Source of the DNA: Catellatospora sichuanensis
GTDB taxonomy: Bacteria; Actinomycetota; Actinomycetes; Mycobacteriales; Micromonosporaceae
Reading direction: 5' to 3'
Length of the DNA stretch: 64,000 nt
NCBI RefSeq assembly: GCF_007483665.1
Contig: NZ_ML660189.1
Location: 263,030 to 327,029 of the forward strand
Shown here: in pieces, positions 16,632-24,821 of the stretch
How the letters are laid out: each line of letters starts with the position of its first letter
Numbering within the stretch: position 1 is the stretch's first letter
Notes under the pieces: generated by a model
Database searches by the model: none
What the model saw: only the letters and a program-made list of their open reading frames with translations
Told to the model about the DNA's origin: nothing
Made by a program: the position numbers and the translations under genes

Positions 16632-17789
16632 CTAACGCATGGCCTTCCTGGCCATCTTCTTCATCGCCGTCTTGCGCATGGTCGCCTTGCGGGCCGGGGC
16701 GGTCTTCGCCATCGCCTTGCGGGCCGGCGCGCTCTTGCGGGCGGTGGTCGCCTTCTTCAACGGCGTCACCTTCTTGGCGGCCATGGCCTTCTTCGCCGTG
16801 GTGCGTCCGGTGGCGGTCCTGCGTACCGCCGCAGTGATCTTCTTCGCCCCGGTCGTCTTGCGGGCAGCGGCCGTCTTCTTCGCCACCGTGGTGGTCTTCC
16901 TGGCGGTGGTGGCCTTGCGGGCCGCGGTGGCGCTCTTGCGGGCGGGCGCGGTCTTCTTCGCGGTCGTGGTCTTGCGGACCGTGGTGGTCTTCCGGGCCGT
17001 CGCCTTCCGAGCGGGTGCGGTCTTCTTCGCGGCCGTCGTCTTCTTGGCCGTGGTGGTCTTTCTGGCAGGCGACGCCTTCTTGGCAGTCGTCTTGCGGGCG
17101 GCGGTGGTCTTCTTCGCGGCGGCCGTCTTCTTGACCGCGGCGGTGATCTTCCGGACGCCGGTGCTGCGGGCGGCCGCCGTGGTCTTCTTGGCGGTCGCCT
17201 TCTTCGCCGTGGTCTTCCTGGCGGCGGTGGTCTTCTTGGCCGCCGTTGTCTTCTTCGCGGCCGTGGTCTTCTTGGCTGCGGTGGTCTTCTTGGTGGTGGC
17301 CTTCTTGGCCGGGGACGTCTTCTTGGCGGTGGTCTTCTTCGCCGTGGTCGTCTTCCGCGCCGGAGCGGCCTTCTTCAGCGGCGTCGTCTTCTTGGCGGCG
17401 GTGGTCTTCTTCGCTGTCACGGCCTTCTTCGCGGCCGTCTTCTTGACCGCGGCGGTCACCTTCTTGACGCCGGTGCTGCGCGCCGCCGCCGTGCTCTTGC
17501 GGGCGGTGGTCGTCTTGGCGGCCGTTGTCCTCTTCGCCGCGGTGGTCTTCTTGGCTGCGGTGGTCTTCTTGGTGGTGGCCTTCTTGGCCGGGGACGTCTT
17601 CTTGGCGGTGGTCTTCTTCGCCGTGGTCGTCTTCCGCGCTGTCGTGGTCTTCTTGGCAGGCGAGGTCTTCCTGGCAGGCGCGGCCTTCTTCGCCGCGGCC
17701 GGCCGGCTCGGCGCCTTCTTGGCTACCGCCTTCTTGGCAGCGGCCTTCTTCGCTGGGGCCTTCTTCGCTGCGGCCTTGGCTACGGCCAT
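16632..17789 (-). CDS. Lysine/alanine-rich histone H1-like repeat protein
   Basis: The 385 residues are almost entirely AAKKT, PAKK and ARKT-type units with no acidic residues, as in eukaryotic H1 tails and bacterial H1-like proteins. No globular HU domain is present. A conserved module TGVKKVTAAVKKTA / TGVRKITAAVKKTA / TGAKKITAAVRRTA occurs three times. It very likely binds DNA or RNA non-specifically and compacts the nucleoid. The ribosome binding site AGGAGG lies 7 bases before the ATG. Internal DNA repeats show expansion by duplication, so length may vary between strains. Confidence 0.8.
   Translation of the reverse strand: MAVAKAAAKKAPAKKAAAKKAVAKKAPSRPAAAKKAAPARKTSPAKKTTTARKTTTAKKTTAKKTSPAKKATTKKTTAAKKTTAAKRTTAAKTTTARKSTAAARSTGVKKVTAAVKKTAAKKAVTAKKTTAAKKTTPLKKAAPARKTTTAKKTTAKKTSPAKKATTKKTTAAKKTTAAKKTTAAKKTTAARKTTAKKATAKKTTAAARSTGVRKITAAVKKTAAAKKTTAARKTTAKKASPARKTTTAKKTTAAKKTAPARKATARKTTTVRKTTTAKKTAPARKSATAARKATTARKTTTVAKKTAAARKTTGAKKITAAVRRTATGRTTAKKAMAAKKVTPLKKATTARKSAPARKAMAKTAPARKATMRKTAMKKMARKAMR
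17263..17639. repeat. 98-bp perfect direct repeat inside the histone-like gene
   Basis: Bases 17263-17360 are identical to 17542-17639, an offset of 279 bases or 93 codons, so the frame is kept. Perfect identity over 98 bases, including wobble positions, points to a recent duplication or gene-conversion event rather than amino-acid selection alone. Confidence 0.85.
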
Positions 17790-18175
17790 CGCTTGTCCTC
17801 CTCACGGGAACGTCCTGCCGGAATGTCTCCGGCGGAACCGCGAAACAGCGGTGGCCACGGCGCTTTCTCCGCGCACTGCTGCTCCAGACATCACTGTGCG
17901 CCGCAAAAGGCCCATGTGCTGGCGAAATCCGTAAAAAAGTCAAATTGCTATGACTGCCGATGTGACCGCTCCACAGTGCACGTATCGCGGCATCCCTTGC
18001 CCCGCCGCTCTTTGCGGCACGCGGGGCGCAGGTCCAGCGGGGACCCGTCATCCCGGCCAACCGCGCCAGGATCGCCCGTTGCGGCTCGGTCCTCGGCACC
18101 GGAAGTCCCCACGCCGCACCGATGCCGGCCATCGCGTCGGCGGCTCGACGACGTCACGCGGTGGCGGGCATGACG
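17790..18175. other. Intergenic region before the histone-like gene
   Basis: No gene is supported here. On the minus strand TTGACT (complement of about 17936-17941) followed by a T-run could be the -35 region of the histone-like gene, although no good -10 follows at 17 bases. The 17930-17950 stretch is unusually AT-rich for this chromosome. The part from 17960 to 18175 is ordinary GC-rich sequence with no clear signal. Confidence 0.4.
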
Positions 18176-18685
18176 TCAGCCGAGCAGGACCTTCACGACG
18201 GCGTCGCCGTCGGCGGCCGCACGGTGGTAGAACGCGACGAGGCCGTCGGCGTGCTTGGCCAGCCGTCGCGCGAGCAGGTCGTCCCAGGTGCGGGTGGAGT
18301 AGCCGCGCAGCACCGCGGCCAGTTCGCCCTCGCGCTGGGCGATCCACGACGACGGCTCGGCGTCGCGCAGGAACTCCGAGACCGAGCGGACCTCATCGGT
18401 GGTGAGCACGCCGATCTCGTCGTCGGACGCCCCGGACAGGTCGACCGGATGCCAGGATCCGCCGGACACGACCAGGCCGGCCACCGGGTGGCCCGGCCCC
18501 TGGCTGCCCGCGAAGAGCACCTCCAGCAGCAGGTAGTGCTCGGGCACCGCACGCAGGGTGCCGTCGGCCAGCGCCCGCTCGTAGGCCGCGTCGTCGAACA
18601 CCGGCGACCCGTCCCACAGCCTGCGCGGCGAACCCGCCAGGTCCGTCGCGGGCACCCGCTGCCAGTACATGTCGACGCCGGTCAC
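18176..18685 (-). CDS. DUF1877 (YfbM-like) protein
   Basis: The 169 residues match the YfbM/DUF1877 family: DMYWQRVPATDL near the start, YLLLEVLFAGSQ, a DLSGASDDEIGVLTTDEVRSVSEFL segment, and YHRAAADGDAVVKVLLG at the end. This is a small soluble family of unknown function. It starts at GTG 18685, directly after the stop of the upstream membrane-anchored gene, so the two are probably translated together. Confidence 0.8.
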   Translation of the reverse strand: MTGVDMYWQRVPATDLAGSPRRLWDGSPVFDDAAYERALADGTLRAVPEHYLLLEVLFAGSQGPGHPVAGLVVSGGSWHPVDLSGASDDEIGVLTTDEVRSVSEFLRDAEPSSWIAQREGELAAVLRGYSTRTWDDLLARRLAKHADGLVAFYHRAAADGDAVVKVLLG

Positions 18686-18688
18686 GGC

Positions 18689-19213
18689 TCAGGCCTTCGA
18701 CTTCGCCGGGCTCTGCGCCCGCGCACCGGCGGGTTTGGCCTTGTCGCCGCCCGCCGCCCACTTGTCCAGGTCGAAGCGGAACCAGCCGCCCTTCACGTCC
18801 CGCCCGCTGCCCAGCGCCAGCACCGCCCGGATCTTCGCGGTCTGCTTGCCGTACACCTTGAGCAGCTCGGCCACGTCGGCGACCGGGACGGTCCAGGTCG
18901 CCGAGTGGTGACCCTCCACCTTGTACGGGAACTCCGGCCCCTTGCGGCTCTGCCCGCCCACCATGTGCCGCCCGCGCAGACCCTTCACCTCGAACTCGCA
19001 GGTCACCACCTGTACCGCGCCGAGTGTCCCGTTCGTCACCGTCGTGGCGATCAGGAACTCCTTGGCGTCACCGGGCCCGAAGTTGTTGATGTGGTAGAGC
19101 CGCGCGCTCGGGGACAGCCGGGTGCGCCGGTAGCCGGCCAGCGCCACGGCCAGGCTCAGCAGGGCGATCAGGACACCGGCGAGCGCGAGCATCCGTGCGG
19201 GGGTATCGGACAC
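18689..19213 (-). CDS. Small membrane-anchored protein of unknown function
   Basis: The 174 residues have one N-terminal membrane helix (about 7-29, MLALAGVLIALLSLAVALAGY) followed by a soluble domain (RLYHINNFGPGDAKEFLIATTVTNGTLGAVQVV...), probably outside the membrane or on its inner face. The C-terminal tail is basic and Ala/Pro-rich. I do not recognise the family. GTG at 19213 is chosen because homology-like sequence and the helix begin there; longer forms lack a ribosome binding site. It is in an operon with the DUF1877 gene. Confidence 0.7.
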   Translation of the reverse strand: MSDTPARMLALAGVLIALLSLAVALAGYRRTRLSPSARLYHINNFGPGDAKEFLIATTVTNGTLGAVQVVTCEFEVKGLRGRHMVGGQSRKGPEFPYKVEGHHSATWTVPVADVAELLKVYGKQTAKIRAVLALGSGRDVKGGWFRFDLDKWAAGGDKAKPAGARAQSPAKSKA

Positions 19214-19295
19214 GGGGTGACTATGGCACAGAACCGGCCGGAGGAGGAACCTGCGTACACCGTGCTGTGGACCGGCCGCGTCTCGTTGGTCAGGC

Positions 19296-20087
19296 ATGAG
19301 ACTCGACCTGCCCGCATCGAGGCTGCTGCGCGTGCTGCTGTGGTCCGTGGCGGCGATCCACCTGCTGAGCCTCGGGTTCACGATCGTCTACCACGGCTTC
19401 GGCGCGTACGACCTCATCCCGTACTGGGGGCGGATCGTCAAGTTCTTCTACGTGGACAAGGAGCAGAACCTGCCCACCTGGTTCTCCAGCGGGCTGCTGT
19501 TCCTCGCGGCGCTGCTGCTGTGGCAGCTCGGCGGCGCGGACCGGGCGTCGGGTGGGCGCTTCCACCGGCACTGGCGGGTGCTGGCGGTCGTCTTCACCGG
19601 CCTGTCGCTGGACGAGTTCTCGCAGTTCCACGAACTCGGGGCGCAGGCCGACGTGCTGGCGGCAGGCGGGGCGTCGTACCTGTCCTGGCTGGTGCTCGTG
19701 GCGCCGATCGTGCTCGTGCTCGGGCTGTCGTATCTGCGCCTGCTGCTCGCCCTGCCGTCGCGCGTGCGGTGGCTCATGCTCGGCGCGGCGGCACTGTTCC
19801 TCGGCGGGGCGGCGGGGATCGAGGTGCTGGGCGCGTACTCCGGCCGGGAGAACATCGGCTTCACCCCCGGCTGGGCCTCCATGCGCTACGTGCTGGCGGC
19901 GTCGGCCGAGGAGCTGTGCGAGATGCTCGGCGTGGTGCTCTTCGTGTACGCCGCCGCTCTGCACCTGCAACAGCCGCCGACCCGTGCCGCGGCACCGGCG
20001 CGTCCGTCCCCCCGGCCGGCAGTCGCTCCCGCAGCGGTGGACGAGCGCGGAAGCCGGCCCGGCCCGGCACCTACGGCAGGTCGCTGA
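19296..20087 (+). CDS. Polytopic membrane protein of unknown function
   Basis: The 263 residues have about six hydrophobic helices (near 9-33, 66-82, 97-115, 129-150, 160-178, 200-220) and a Pro/Ala-rich cytoplasmic tail. Acidic and aromatic residues inside or next to helices (LSLDEFSQFHELG, ASAEELCEMLG) suggest a binding site or channel, but no known transporter signature is visible. ATG at 19296 is the first residue before the first helix. It is divergent from the 18689-19213 gene. Confidence 0.75.
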   Translation: MRLDLPASRLLRVLLWSVAAIHLLSLGFTIVYHGFGAYDLIPYWGRIVKFFYVDKEQNLPTWFSSGLLFLAALLLWQLGGADRASGGRFHRHWRVLAVVFTGLSLDEFSQFHELGAQADVLAAGGASYLSWLVLVAPIVLVLGLSYLRLLLALPSRVRWLMLGAAALFLGGAAGIEVLGAYSGRENIGFTPGWASMRYVLAASAEELCEMLGVVLFVYAAALHLQQPPTRAAAPARPSPRPAVAPAAVDERGSRPGPAPTAGR

Positions 20088-20142
20088 GCTGGGACCCGAG
20101 GCTCATGCGGGGTTAACGCCAGAAGCCATAGCCTTGCCGCCC

Positions 20143-20499
20143 ATGAGGTATGTGCGTGCCGTGCAGGTGTCGGCGTGGCTGCTCGCCCTGGGCGTCGGCG
20201 CGCCCCTGCTCGCCCTCGGCCTGGAGCGCAGCGGCGCGATCTTCGGCACGTGGGGGGACTGGCCGGAGTGGTGGCGGCGGGACATGCTCGCGCTGGCCGT
20301 CGGCATGGCCGTATGGGTCGGCGCGCTGGCCGCCGGGCTCACCGTCTCGGCGGTGCACCGCCGGTGGCCGGGGACCATCGTGTTCGGGCTGGTGCTGGTG
20401 GTGACGCTGACGGCCGTGGGCATCGTGCACGGTGCCCACCCGGAACGCTTCGCGGACATCTGGGACCAGGTCCTTGGCGAGCCTCCGCCCGACTTCTAG
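20143..20499 (+). CDS. Small three-helix membrane protein
   Basis: The 118 residues have three predicted membrane helices (near 7-28, 48-70, 80-100) with short loops, and the tail ADIWDQVLGEPPPDF is acidic. The family is not recognised. ATG at 20143 follows the previous gene's stop by 55 bases. It ends 21 bases before the 3' end of rnpB on the other strand, so the two converge. Confidence 0.65.
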   Translation: MRYVRAVQVSAWLLALGVGAPLLALGLERSGAIFGTWGDWPEWWRRDMLALAVGMAVWVGALAAGLTVSAVHRRWPGTIVFGLVLVVTLTAVGIVHGAHPERFADIWDQVLGEPPPDF

Positions 20500-20520
20500 G
20501 GCGGCGGCCGGTACAGGGAC

Positions 20521-20939
20521 GGACGAGTCGGCCTGTACGCCGGATTCTGTGCCGCGCTCGCGCGCGGCGGCGGCCATCCATCTAGGCCTGCCGTCGCCGG
20601 CAGGCTCGAGCAACCTACCCGCGGACATCGGGCGGGCCACCCTCGAACGTCCGCGCGGCCACCCGCCCGCCGAAGCGGATCGAGCGGCCTTTCTTGGTCT
20701 TGCTCCGGGTGGGGTTTACCTAGCCACCCCGGTCACCCGGGGTGCTGGTGAGCTCTTACCTCACCGTTTCACCCTTACCCGCTGCCCCGAGGGGCGGCGG
20801 GCGGTCTGTTCTCTGTGGCACTGTCCCGCGGGTCGCCCCGGGTTGCCGTTAACAACCACCCTGCCCTGTGGAGTCCGGACGTTCCTCGGCACCGCCGGGC
20901 CGGAGCCCGTGATGACGCGACCGCCCGGCCGACTCGTCC
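20521..20939 (-). ncRNA. rnpB: RNase P RNA, bacterial type A
   Basis: Catalytic RNA of RNase P, which trims the 5' ends of precursor tRNAs. On the minus strand the ends GGACGAGTCGGCC and GGCCGACTCGTCC pair perfectly (helix P1). Conserved core elements read in order: GAGGAACGTCCGGACTCCA (P4 5' side), GTGCCACAGAGAACAGACCGCC, GGTAAGGGTGAAACGGTG, GTAAGAGCTCACCAGC, GGCTAGGTAAACCCC and finally ACAGAATCCGGCGTACAGGCC. The length of about 419 bases suits an actinobacterial RNA. It converges with the small membrane-protein gene and diverges from npdG. Confidence 0.97.
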
Positions 20940-20951
20940 GTCGCGTTGACC

Positions 20952-20957
20952 ATGATA
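20952..20957 (-). promoter_or_regulatory. -10 box of rnpB
   Basis: TATCAT on the minus strand ends 12 bases before the RNA's predicted 5' end. It is close to the TATAAT consensus and suits a strong constitutive promoter. The -35 region is not recognisable. Confidence 0.55.
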
Positions 20958-21086
20958 CGTCCCTTCCTCGCGCACGCGCTCGGGCCGGCCTCGGGGGCGA
21001 TGGATCTCGGTGCACCGCGCGGTCGTCGTGGCGTTCGGGGTGACCCTGGCGGGTGTGCTGTTCGTGCGAGCCATGTCATAGCGCGA

Positions 21087-21100
21087 TGAACGCTCGTTCA
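21087..21100. promoter_or_regulatory. TetR-type palindrome before the F420 reductase gene
   Basis: TGAACG-CT-CGTTCA is a perfect 14-base palindrome ending 15 bases before the npdG start, within its leader or promoter. Its form suits a TetR-family repressor dimer. It also lies in the region shared with the rnpB promoter. Confidence 0.5.
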
Positions 21101-21115
21101 ATGCGAAGATCGGGT

Positions 21116-21802
21116 ATGGCATTGGACCTGGCTTCCCTCCCCGACGTCAGCGCGCTGACCGTCGGCATCCTCGGCGGCACCGGCGATCAGGGCCGCGGCC
21201 TGGCGTACCGGCTGGCCCTGGCCGGGCAGCGCGTGCTGATCGGCTCCCGCAGCGCGGACCGGGCGGCGGCGTCGGCGGCCGAGCTGGCGGAGCTGTCCGG
21301 CGGGAACGTGGCCGGCGGCGACAACGCGGATGTGGCGGGGCGCTCGGACGTGCTGATCGTGGCGGTGCCGTACGCGGGGCACGCCGAGACGCTGGCCGGG
21401 CTGGTCGACGAGCTGGTCGGCAAGATCGTGGTGGACTGTGTGAACCCGCTGGGCTTCGACAAGCAGGGGCCGTACGCGCTGAAGGTCGAGGAGGGCAGCG
21501 CCGCGCAGCAGGCGGCGGCCATCCTGCCGCAGGCGCGGGTGACCGCGGCGTTCCACCACGTCAGCGCGGAGCTGCTGGCCGACCCGGCGGTGGCCCGCAT
21601 GGATCTGGACATCCTGGTGCTCGGCGACGACCGGGACGCGGTCGCCGTGGTGCAGGCGCTGGCGGGCCGCATCCCCGGCATGCGCGGTATCCACGCGGGC
21701 CGCCTGCGCAACGCCGGCCAGGTCGAAGCCCTGACCGCGAACCTGATCGCCATGAACAAGCGCTACAAGGCCCACTCGGGCATCCGCATCACCGACGTCT
21801 GA
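21116..21802 (+). CDS. npdG: F420H2:NADP oxidoreductase
   Basis: Transfers hydride between coenzyme F420 and NADP, linking the F420 pool to NADPH. The 228 residues have an N-terminal NADP-binding Rossmann fold (VGILGGTGDQGRGLAYRLALAG, LIGSRSADRA) and the family's VVDCVNPLGFDKQGPY, AFHHVSAELLADP and NAGQVEALTANLIAMN segments. ATG at 21116 gives the standard N-terminus. F420 is made in this organism, as cofC at 43 kb also shows. It is probably regulated through the palindrome at 21087-21100. Confidence 0.93.
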   Translation: MALDLASLPDVSALTVGILGGTGDQGRGLAYRLALAGQRVLIGSRSADRAAASAAELAELSGGNVAGGDNADVAGRSDVLIVAVPYAGHAETLAGLVDELVGKIVVDCVNPLGFDKQGPYALKVEEGSAAQQAAAILPQARVTAAFHHVSAELLADPAVARMDLDILVLGDDRDAVAVVQALAGRIPGMRGIHAGRLRNAGQVEALTANLIAMNKRYKAHSGIRITDV

Positions 21803-21822
21803 GCAGCTCGCGCGCGGTCGCG

Positions 21823-21878
21823 CGTTAGGAAGGGCACCTTCTACAACGCATGGCGATGTGAAGGTGCCCTTCCTTCAG
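21823..21878. repeat. Palindromic intergenic repeat R1, copy 4
   Basis: Arms GGAAGGGCACCTTC (21828-21841) and GAAGGTGCCCTTCC (21860-21873) pair perfectly over 14 bases around the centre TACAACGCATGGCGATGT. It lies between the convergent genes npdG and panB, 25 bases after one and 17 before the other. Confidence 0.88.
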
Positions 21879-21894
21879 GACGGGTGGCCTTGCT

Positions 21895-22734
21895 TCAGAA
21901 GGTGTGGTCGGCGGTGGGGAAGGCGCCGTCGTGGACGTCGGCGGCGAATTCGGCGGCCGCGCGGGAGAGGACGGCGTGCAGGTCGGCGTACTTCTTGACG
22001 AAGCGCGGGGTCGGGCCGGCGGAGGCGGGGCGCAGGCCGGCCATGTCCTGCCAGACGAGGACCTGGGCGTCGGTGTCGGGGCCCGCGCCGATGCCCACGG
22101 TGGGTACGCCGATCTCGGCGGTCACCTGCTTCGCGACGTCGCCGGGAACCATCTCCAGGACGACGGCGAACGCGCCCGCTTCGACCACCTCGCGGGCCTG
22201 GCGCAGCAGCGTCGCCGCGGCGTCGTCGCCGCGGCCCTGCACCCGGTAGCCGCCGAGCTGGTGCTCGGACTGGGGGGTGAAGCCCAGGTGGGCCATGACG
22301 GGGATGCCCGCGCCGGTGATCATCTCGATCTGGGCGGGGCGGAAGCCCTCCAGCTTGACGGCGTGGCAGCGGGCTTCCTTCATGAAGCGCACCGCGGTGC
22401 GCAGCGCGACCTCGGGGGACTCCTCGTACGTGCCGAACGGCAGGTCACCGACGATCAGGGCCCGCTTGGTGGCGCCGACCACGGCGCGTACCAGGGGGAG
22501 CATCTCCTCGACGGTCACCGGCAGGGTGGACTCGTAGCCGAACACGTTGTTCGCGGCCGAGTCGCCGACGAGCAGCACCGCGATGCCGGCCTCGTCGAAG
22601 ATCTGCGCGGTGTACTGGTCGTACGAGGTGAGCATGGCCCACTTCTCGCCGCGCTCCTTGGCCAACTGCAGGTGGCGGGTGCGCACCCGGGTGCCGGCCG
22701 GCCCGCCGTAGAGGGAGGGCACACTGTCGGACAT
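21895..22734 (-). CDS. panB: 3-methyl-2-oxobutanoate hydroxymethyltransferase
   Basis: First committed step of pantothenate synthesis: adds a hydroxymethyl group from methylene-tetrahydrofolate to ketoisovalerate, the ilvC-pathway product. The 279 residues are a TIM barrel with MLTSYDQYTAQIFDEAGIAVLLVGDS, the Mg-binding Asp residues in VGDS and IVGDLPFGTY, AVKLEG, and GIPVMAHLGFTPQS. The N-terminus up to about residue 20 is variable. The ribosome binding site GAGGAGA lies about 7 bases before ATG 22734. It stands alone here; panC and panD are not in the window. Confidence 0.96.
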   Translation of the reverse strand: MSDSVPSLYGGPAGTRVRTRHLQLAKERGEKWAMLTSYDQYTAQIFDEAGIAVLLVGDSAANNVFGYESTLPVTVEEMLPLVRAVVGATKRALIVGDLPFGTYEESPEVALRTAVRFMKEARCHAVKLEGFRPAQIEMITGAGIPVMAHLGFTPQSEHQLGGYRVQGRGDDAAATLLRQAREVVEAGAFAVVLEMVPGDVAKQVTAEIGVPTVGIGAGPDTDAQVLVWQDMAGLRPASAGPTPRFVKKYADLHAVLSRAAAEFAADVHDGAFPTADHTF

Positions 22735-22848
22735 CGCTGTCTCCTCTCGCCTCGAGGCCGCGTCCGCGGTCCCCGGGTCTCAGGAGAATGTTTCCACCTG
22801 TTGAACACCCGATGTCAGGGTTCAGTGCACTAATTCACTGCGACAGGT

Positions 22849-24600
22849 TCAGCTCTCGCGCCAGCGGTTCGTGATGGGCAGGCGGCGGTCGCGGCCGAAC
22901 GCCTTGAACGAGATCTTGGTGCCGGGCGCGGACTGGCGGCGCTTGTACTCCGCCCCGTCGACCAGGCGCAGGATCCGGTCCACCAGCGCCGGGTCGTGCC
23001 CGTCCGCGACCAGCTCGTCGCGGCCCTGGTCGCCGTCCACGTAACCGGCCAGGATCGCGTCGAGCTGCTCGTACGGCGGCAGCGAGTCGGTGTCCAGCTG
23101 TCCGGGGCGCAGCTCGGCGCTCGGCGGCTTGGTGATGGAGTTCTCCGGGATCACCTCGCCGACCGTGTTGCGCCAGTGTGCGAGCTTCCACACGAGCGTC
23201 TTCGGCACGTCCTTGAGCGGGTTGAACGCACCCACCGAGTCGCCGTACAGCGTGGAGTAGCCCACGGCCAGCTCGCTCTTGTTGCCGGTGGTGAGCACCA
23301 GGTGCCCCTCCTGGTTGGACAGCGCCATCAGGATCACCGCGCGCACCCGGGCCTGCAGGTTCTCCACCGCCAGGCCGGACAGGTTCAGGTTGGACAGGAA
23401 CGCGTCCACCATGTGCTGGATCGGCTCGACCCGGTAGTCCAGGCCGGTGAGGCGGGCCATCTCGGCGGCGTCGTCACGGGAGTGCTGCGACGAGTGGCCG
23501 CTGGGCATCGAGACGCCGACGACGTGCTCGGCCCCGAGCGCGTCCACCGCGATCGCGGCGACGACCGAGGAGTCGATGCCGCCGGACAGGCCGAGCAGGA
23601 CCGACTTCGCGCCGTTCTTGCGTACGTAGTCGCGCAGGCCCATCACCAGGGCGTTCCACACCTCGGCCTCGTCGCCGAGGCGGTCGGCGACACCGGCGTC
23701 GGCGGCGGGGCCCTCGGGCGCCGCCCAGGAGGTGGTCAGCGGGACCCGCGCGACGCGCATGCTGCCCAGGTGCCCGGCGGGCGCGTCCGGGTCGGCCTCG
23801 GGCAGGTGCAGGTCGTGCACGAGCAGCGCCTGGTGGAACTGGGGGCCGCGGGCCAGCAGGGTGCCGTCCGCCGCCACGATCATCGAGTCGCCGTCGAAGG
23901 TCAGCTCGTCCTGGCCGCCGATCATGTTGACGTACGCCACGGCCGCCCCGGCCTCGGCGGCCCGGCGCTGCACCAGCGGCAGTCGCAGGTCGTCCTTGTT
24001 CAGCTCGTACGGCGAGCCGTTGATGTTGATCACGAGCCCGACCCTCGCCGACGCCGCCACCGCGAACGGGCCGCCCGCCTGCCAGATGTCCTCGCAGATG
24101 GTCAGCGCGACGTCGGCCTGGCTGCCGTCGGCCCACTGCGCCCGCACCACGGTCAGCGTGTCACCGGGCACGAAGTAGCGGTCCTCGTCGAAGACGCCGT
24201 AGTTGGGCAGGTGGTGCTTGTGGTAGTGGGCGGCGACCACGCCGCGGTGCAGCAGTGCCAGCGAGTCGCGGGGGCCGACCGGCGAGGTGGAGTCCGCGCC
24301 GAGCCGCGCCGGGCCGTCCGCGTCGAGGTAGCCGACGATCACGGCCAGCTCGCCCAGCCCGTCGGCGGCCAGGTCGGCGGCCAGCCGCACCAGCGCCTGC
24401 TGGGAGGCCTCGACGAAGGACTGCCGGAAGACCAGGTCCTCGACCGGATAGCCGGTCAGCATCATCTCCGGGAAGGCGACGATGTGCGCGCCGGCCTCGG
24501 CGGCCCGGCCGGACCACTCGCGCACGATGGCGGCGTTGCCGGCGAGATCGCCGACCGTCGGGTTGACCTGGGCGAGAGCGAGACGCAGCGTGGCGGTCAT
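22849..24600 (-). CDS. nadE: Glutamine-dependent NAD+ synthetase
   Basis: Last step of NAD synthesis: amidates nicotinic-acid adenine dinucleotide using ammonia from glutamine. The 583 residues hold an N-terminal nitrilase-type glutaminase (E45 in FPEMM, K128 in HYHKHHLPNYG, C169 in LTICEDIW) and a C-terminal synthetase with the P-loop SGGIDSS at 339-345, followed by SMPSGHSSQHS and TTGNKSELAVGYSTLYGD. ATG at 24600 is preferred to GTG 24618 because GATGAGGG serves as ribosome binding site. Monocistronic by position. Confidence 0.96.
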   Translation of the reverse strand: MTATLRLALAQVNPTVGDLAGNAAIVREWSGRAAEAGAHIVAFPEMMLTGYPVEDLVFRQSFVEASQQALVRLAADLAADGLGELAVIVGYLDADGPARLGADSTSPVGPRDSLALLHRGVVAAHYHKHHLPNYGVFDEDRYFVPGDTLTVVRAQWADGSQADVALTICEDIWQAGGPFAVAASARVGLVININGSPYELNKDDLRLPLVQRRAAEAGAAVAYVNMIGGQDELTFDGDSMIVAADGTLLARGPQFHQALLVHDLHLPEADPDAPAGHLGSMRVARVPLTTSWAAPEGPAADAGVADRLGDEAEVWNALVMGLRDYVRKNGAKSVLLGLSGGIDSSVVAAIAVDALGAEHVVGVSMPSGHSSQHSRDDAAEMARLTGLDYRVEPIQHMVDAFLSNLNLSGLAVENLQARVRAVILMALSNQEGHLVLTTGNKSELAVGYSTLYGDSVGAFNPLKDVPKTLVWKLAHWRNTVGEVIPENSITKPPSAELRPGQLDTDSLPPYEQLDAILAGYVDGDQGRDELVADGHDPALVDRILRLVDGAEYKRRQSAPGTKISFKAFGRDRRLPITNRWRES

Positions 24601-24707
24601 GCCCTCATCTTCTCGCACACCCCACCCACCGCGTGTTTCCCACCAGGCGTGTGCCCCACCACAGTCCCGCCGAGCCGATCGCCCGCGGGCCGCACCCCAA
24701 GGTCATC

Positions 24708-24768
24708 CGACTTGCCAGGCACCTGTGCGTATCTTGCGGCCTCTTTCGCCCGTGTGCCAGGCAAGTCG
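24708..24768. repeat. 15-bp inverted repeat with 31-base loop
   Basis: CGACTTGCCAGGCAC (24708-24722) and GTGCCAGGCAAGTCG (24754-24768) pair perfectly. It lies between the start of nadE and the end of the antiporter gene, both on the minus strand. It might terminate antiporter transcription or be a protein-binding site; no T-tract is present. Confidence 0.65.
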
Positions 24769-24821
24769 AACGATCAAGCACCTCCGGCGCGATGGCCGGG
24801 CGGGCCCGTGGCGGATCCGGA

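Noticed and set aside
17030..17720. CRISPR array or tandem-repeat locus
   Set aside because: Repeats are in frame with the lysine-rich gene, without regular spacer-repeat structure; they encode the repeated peptide.
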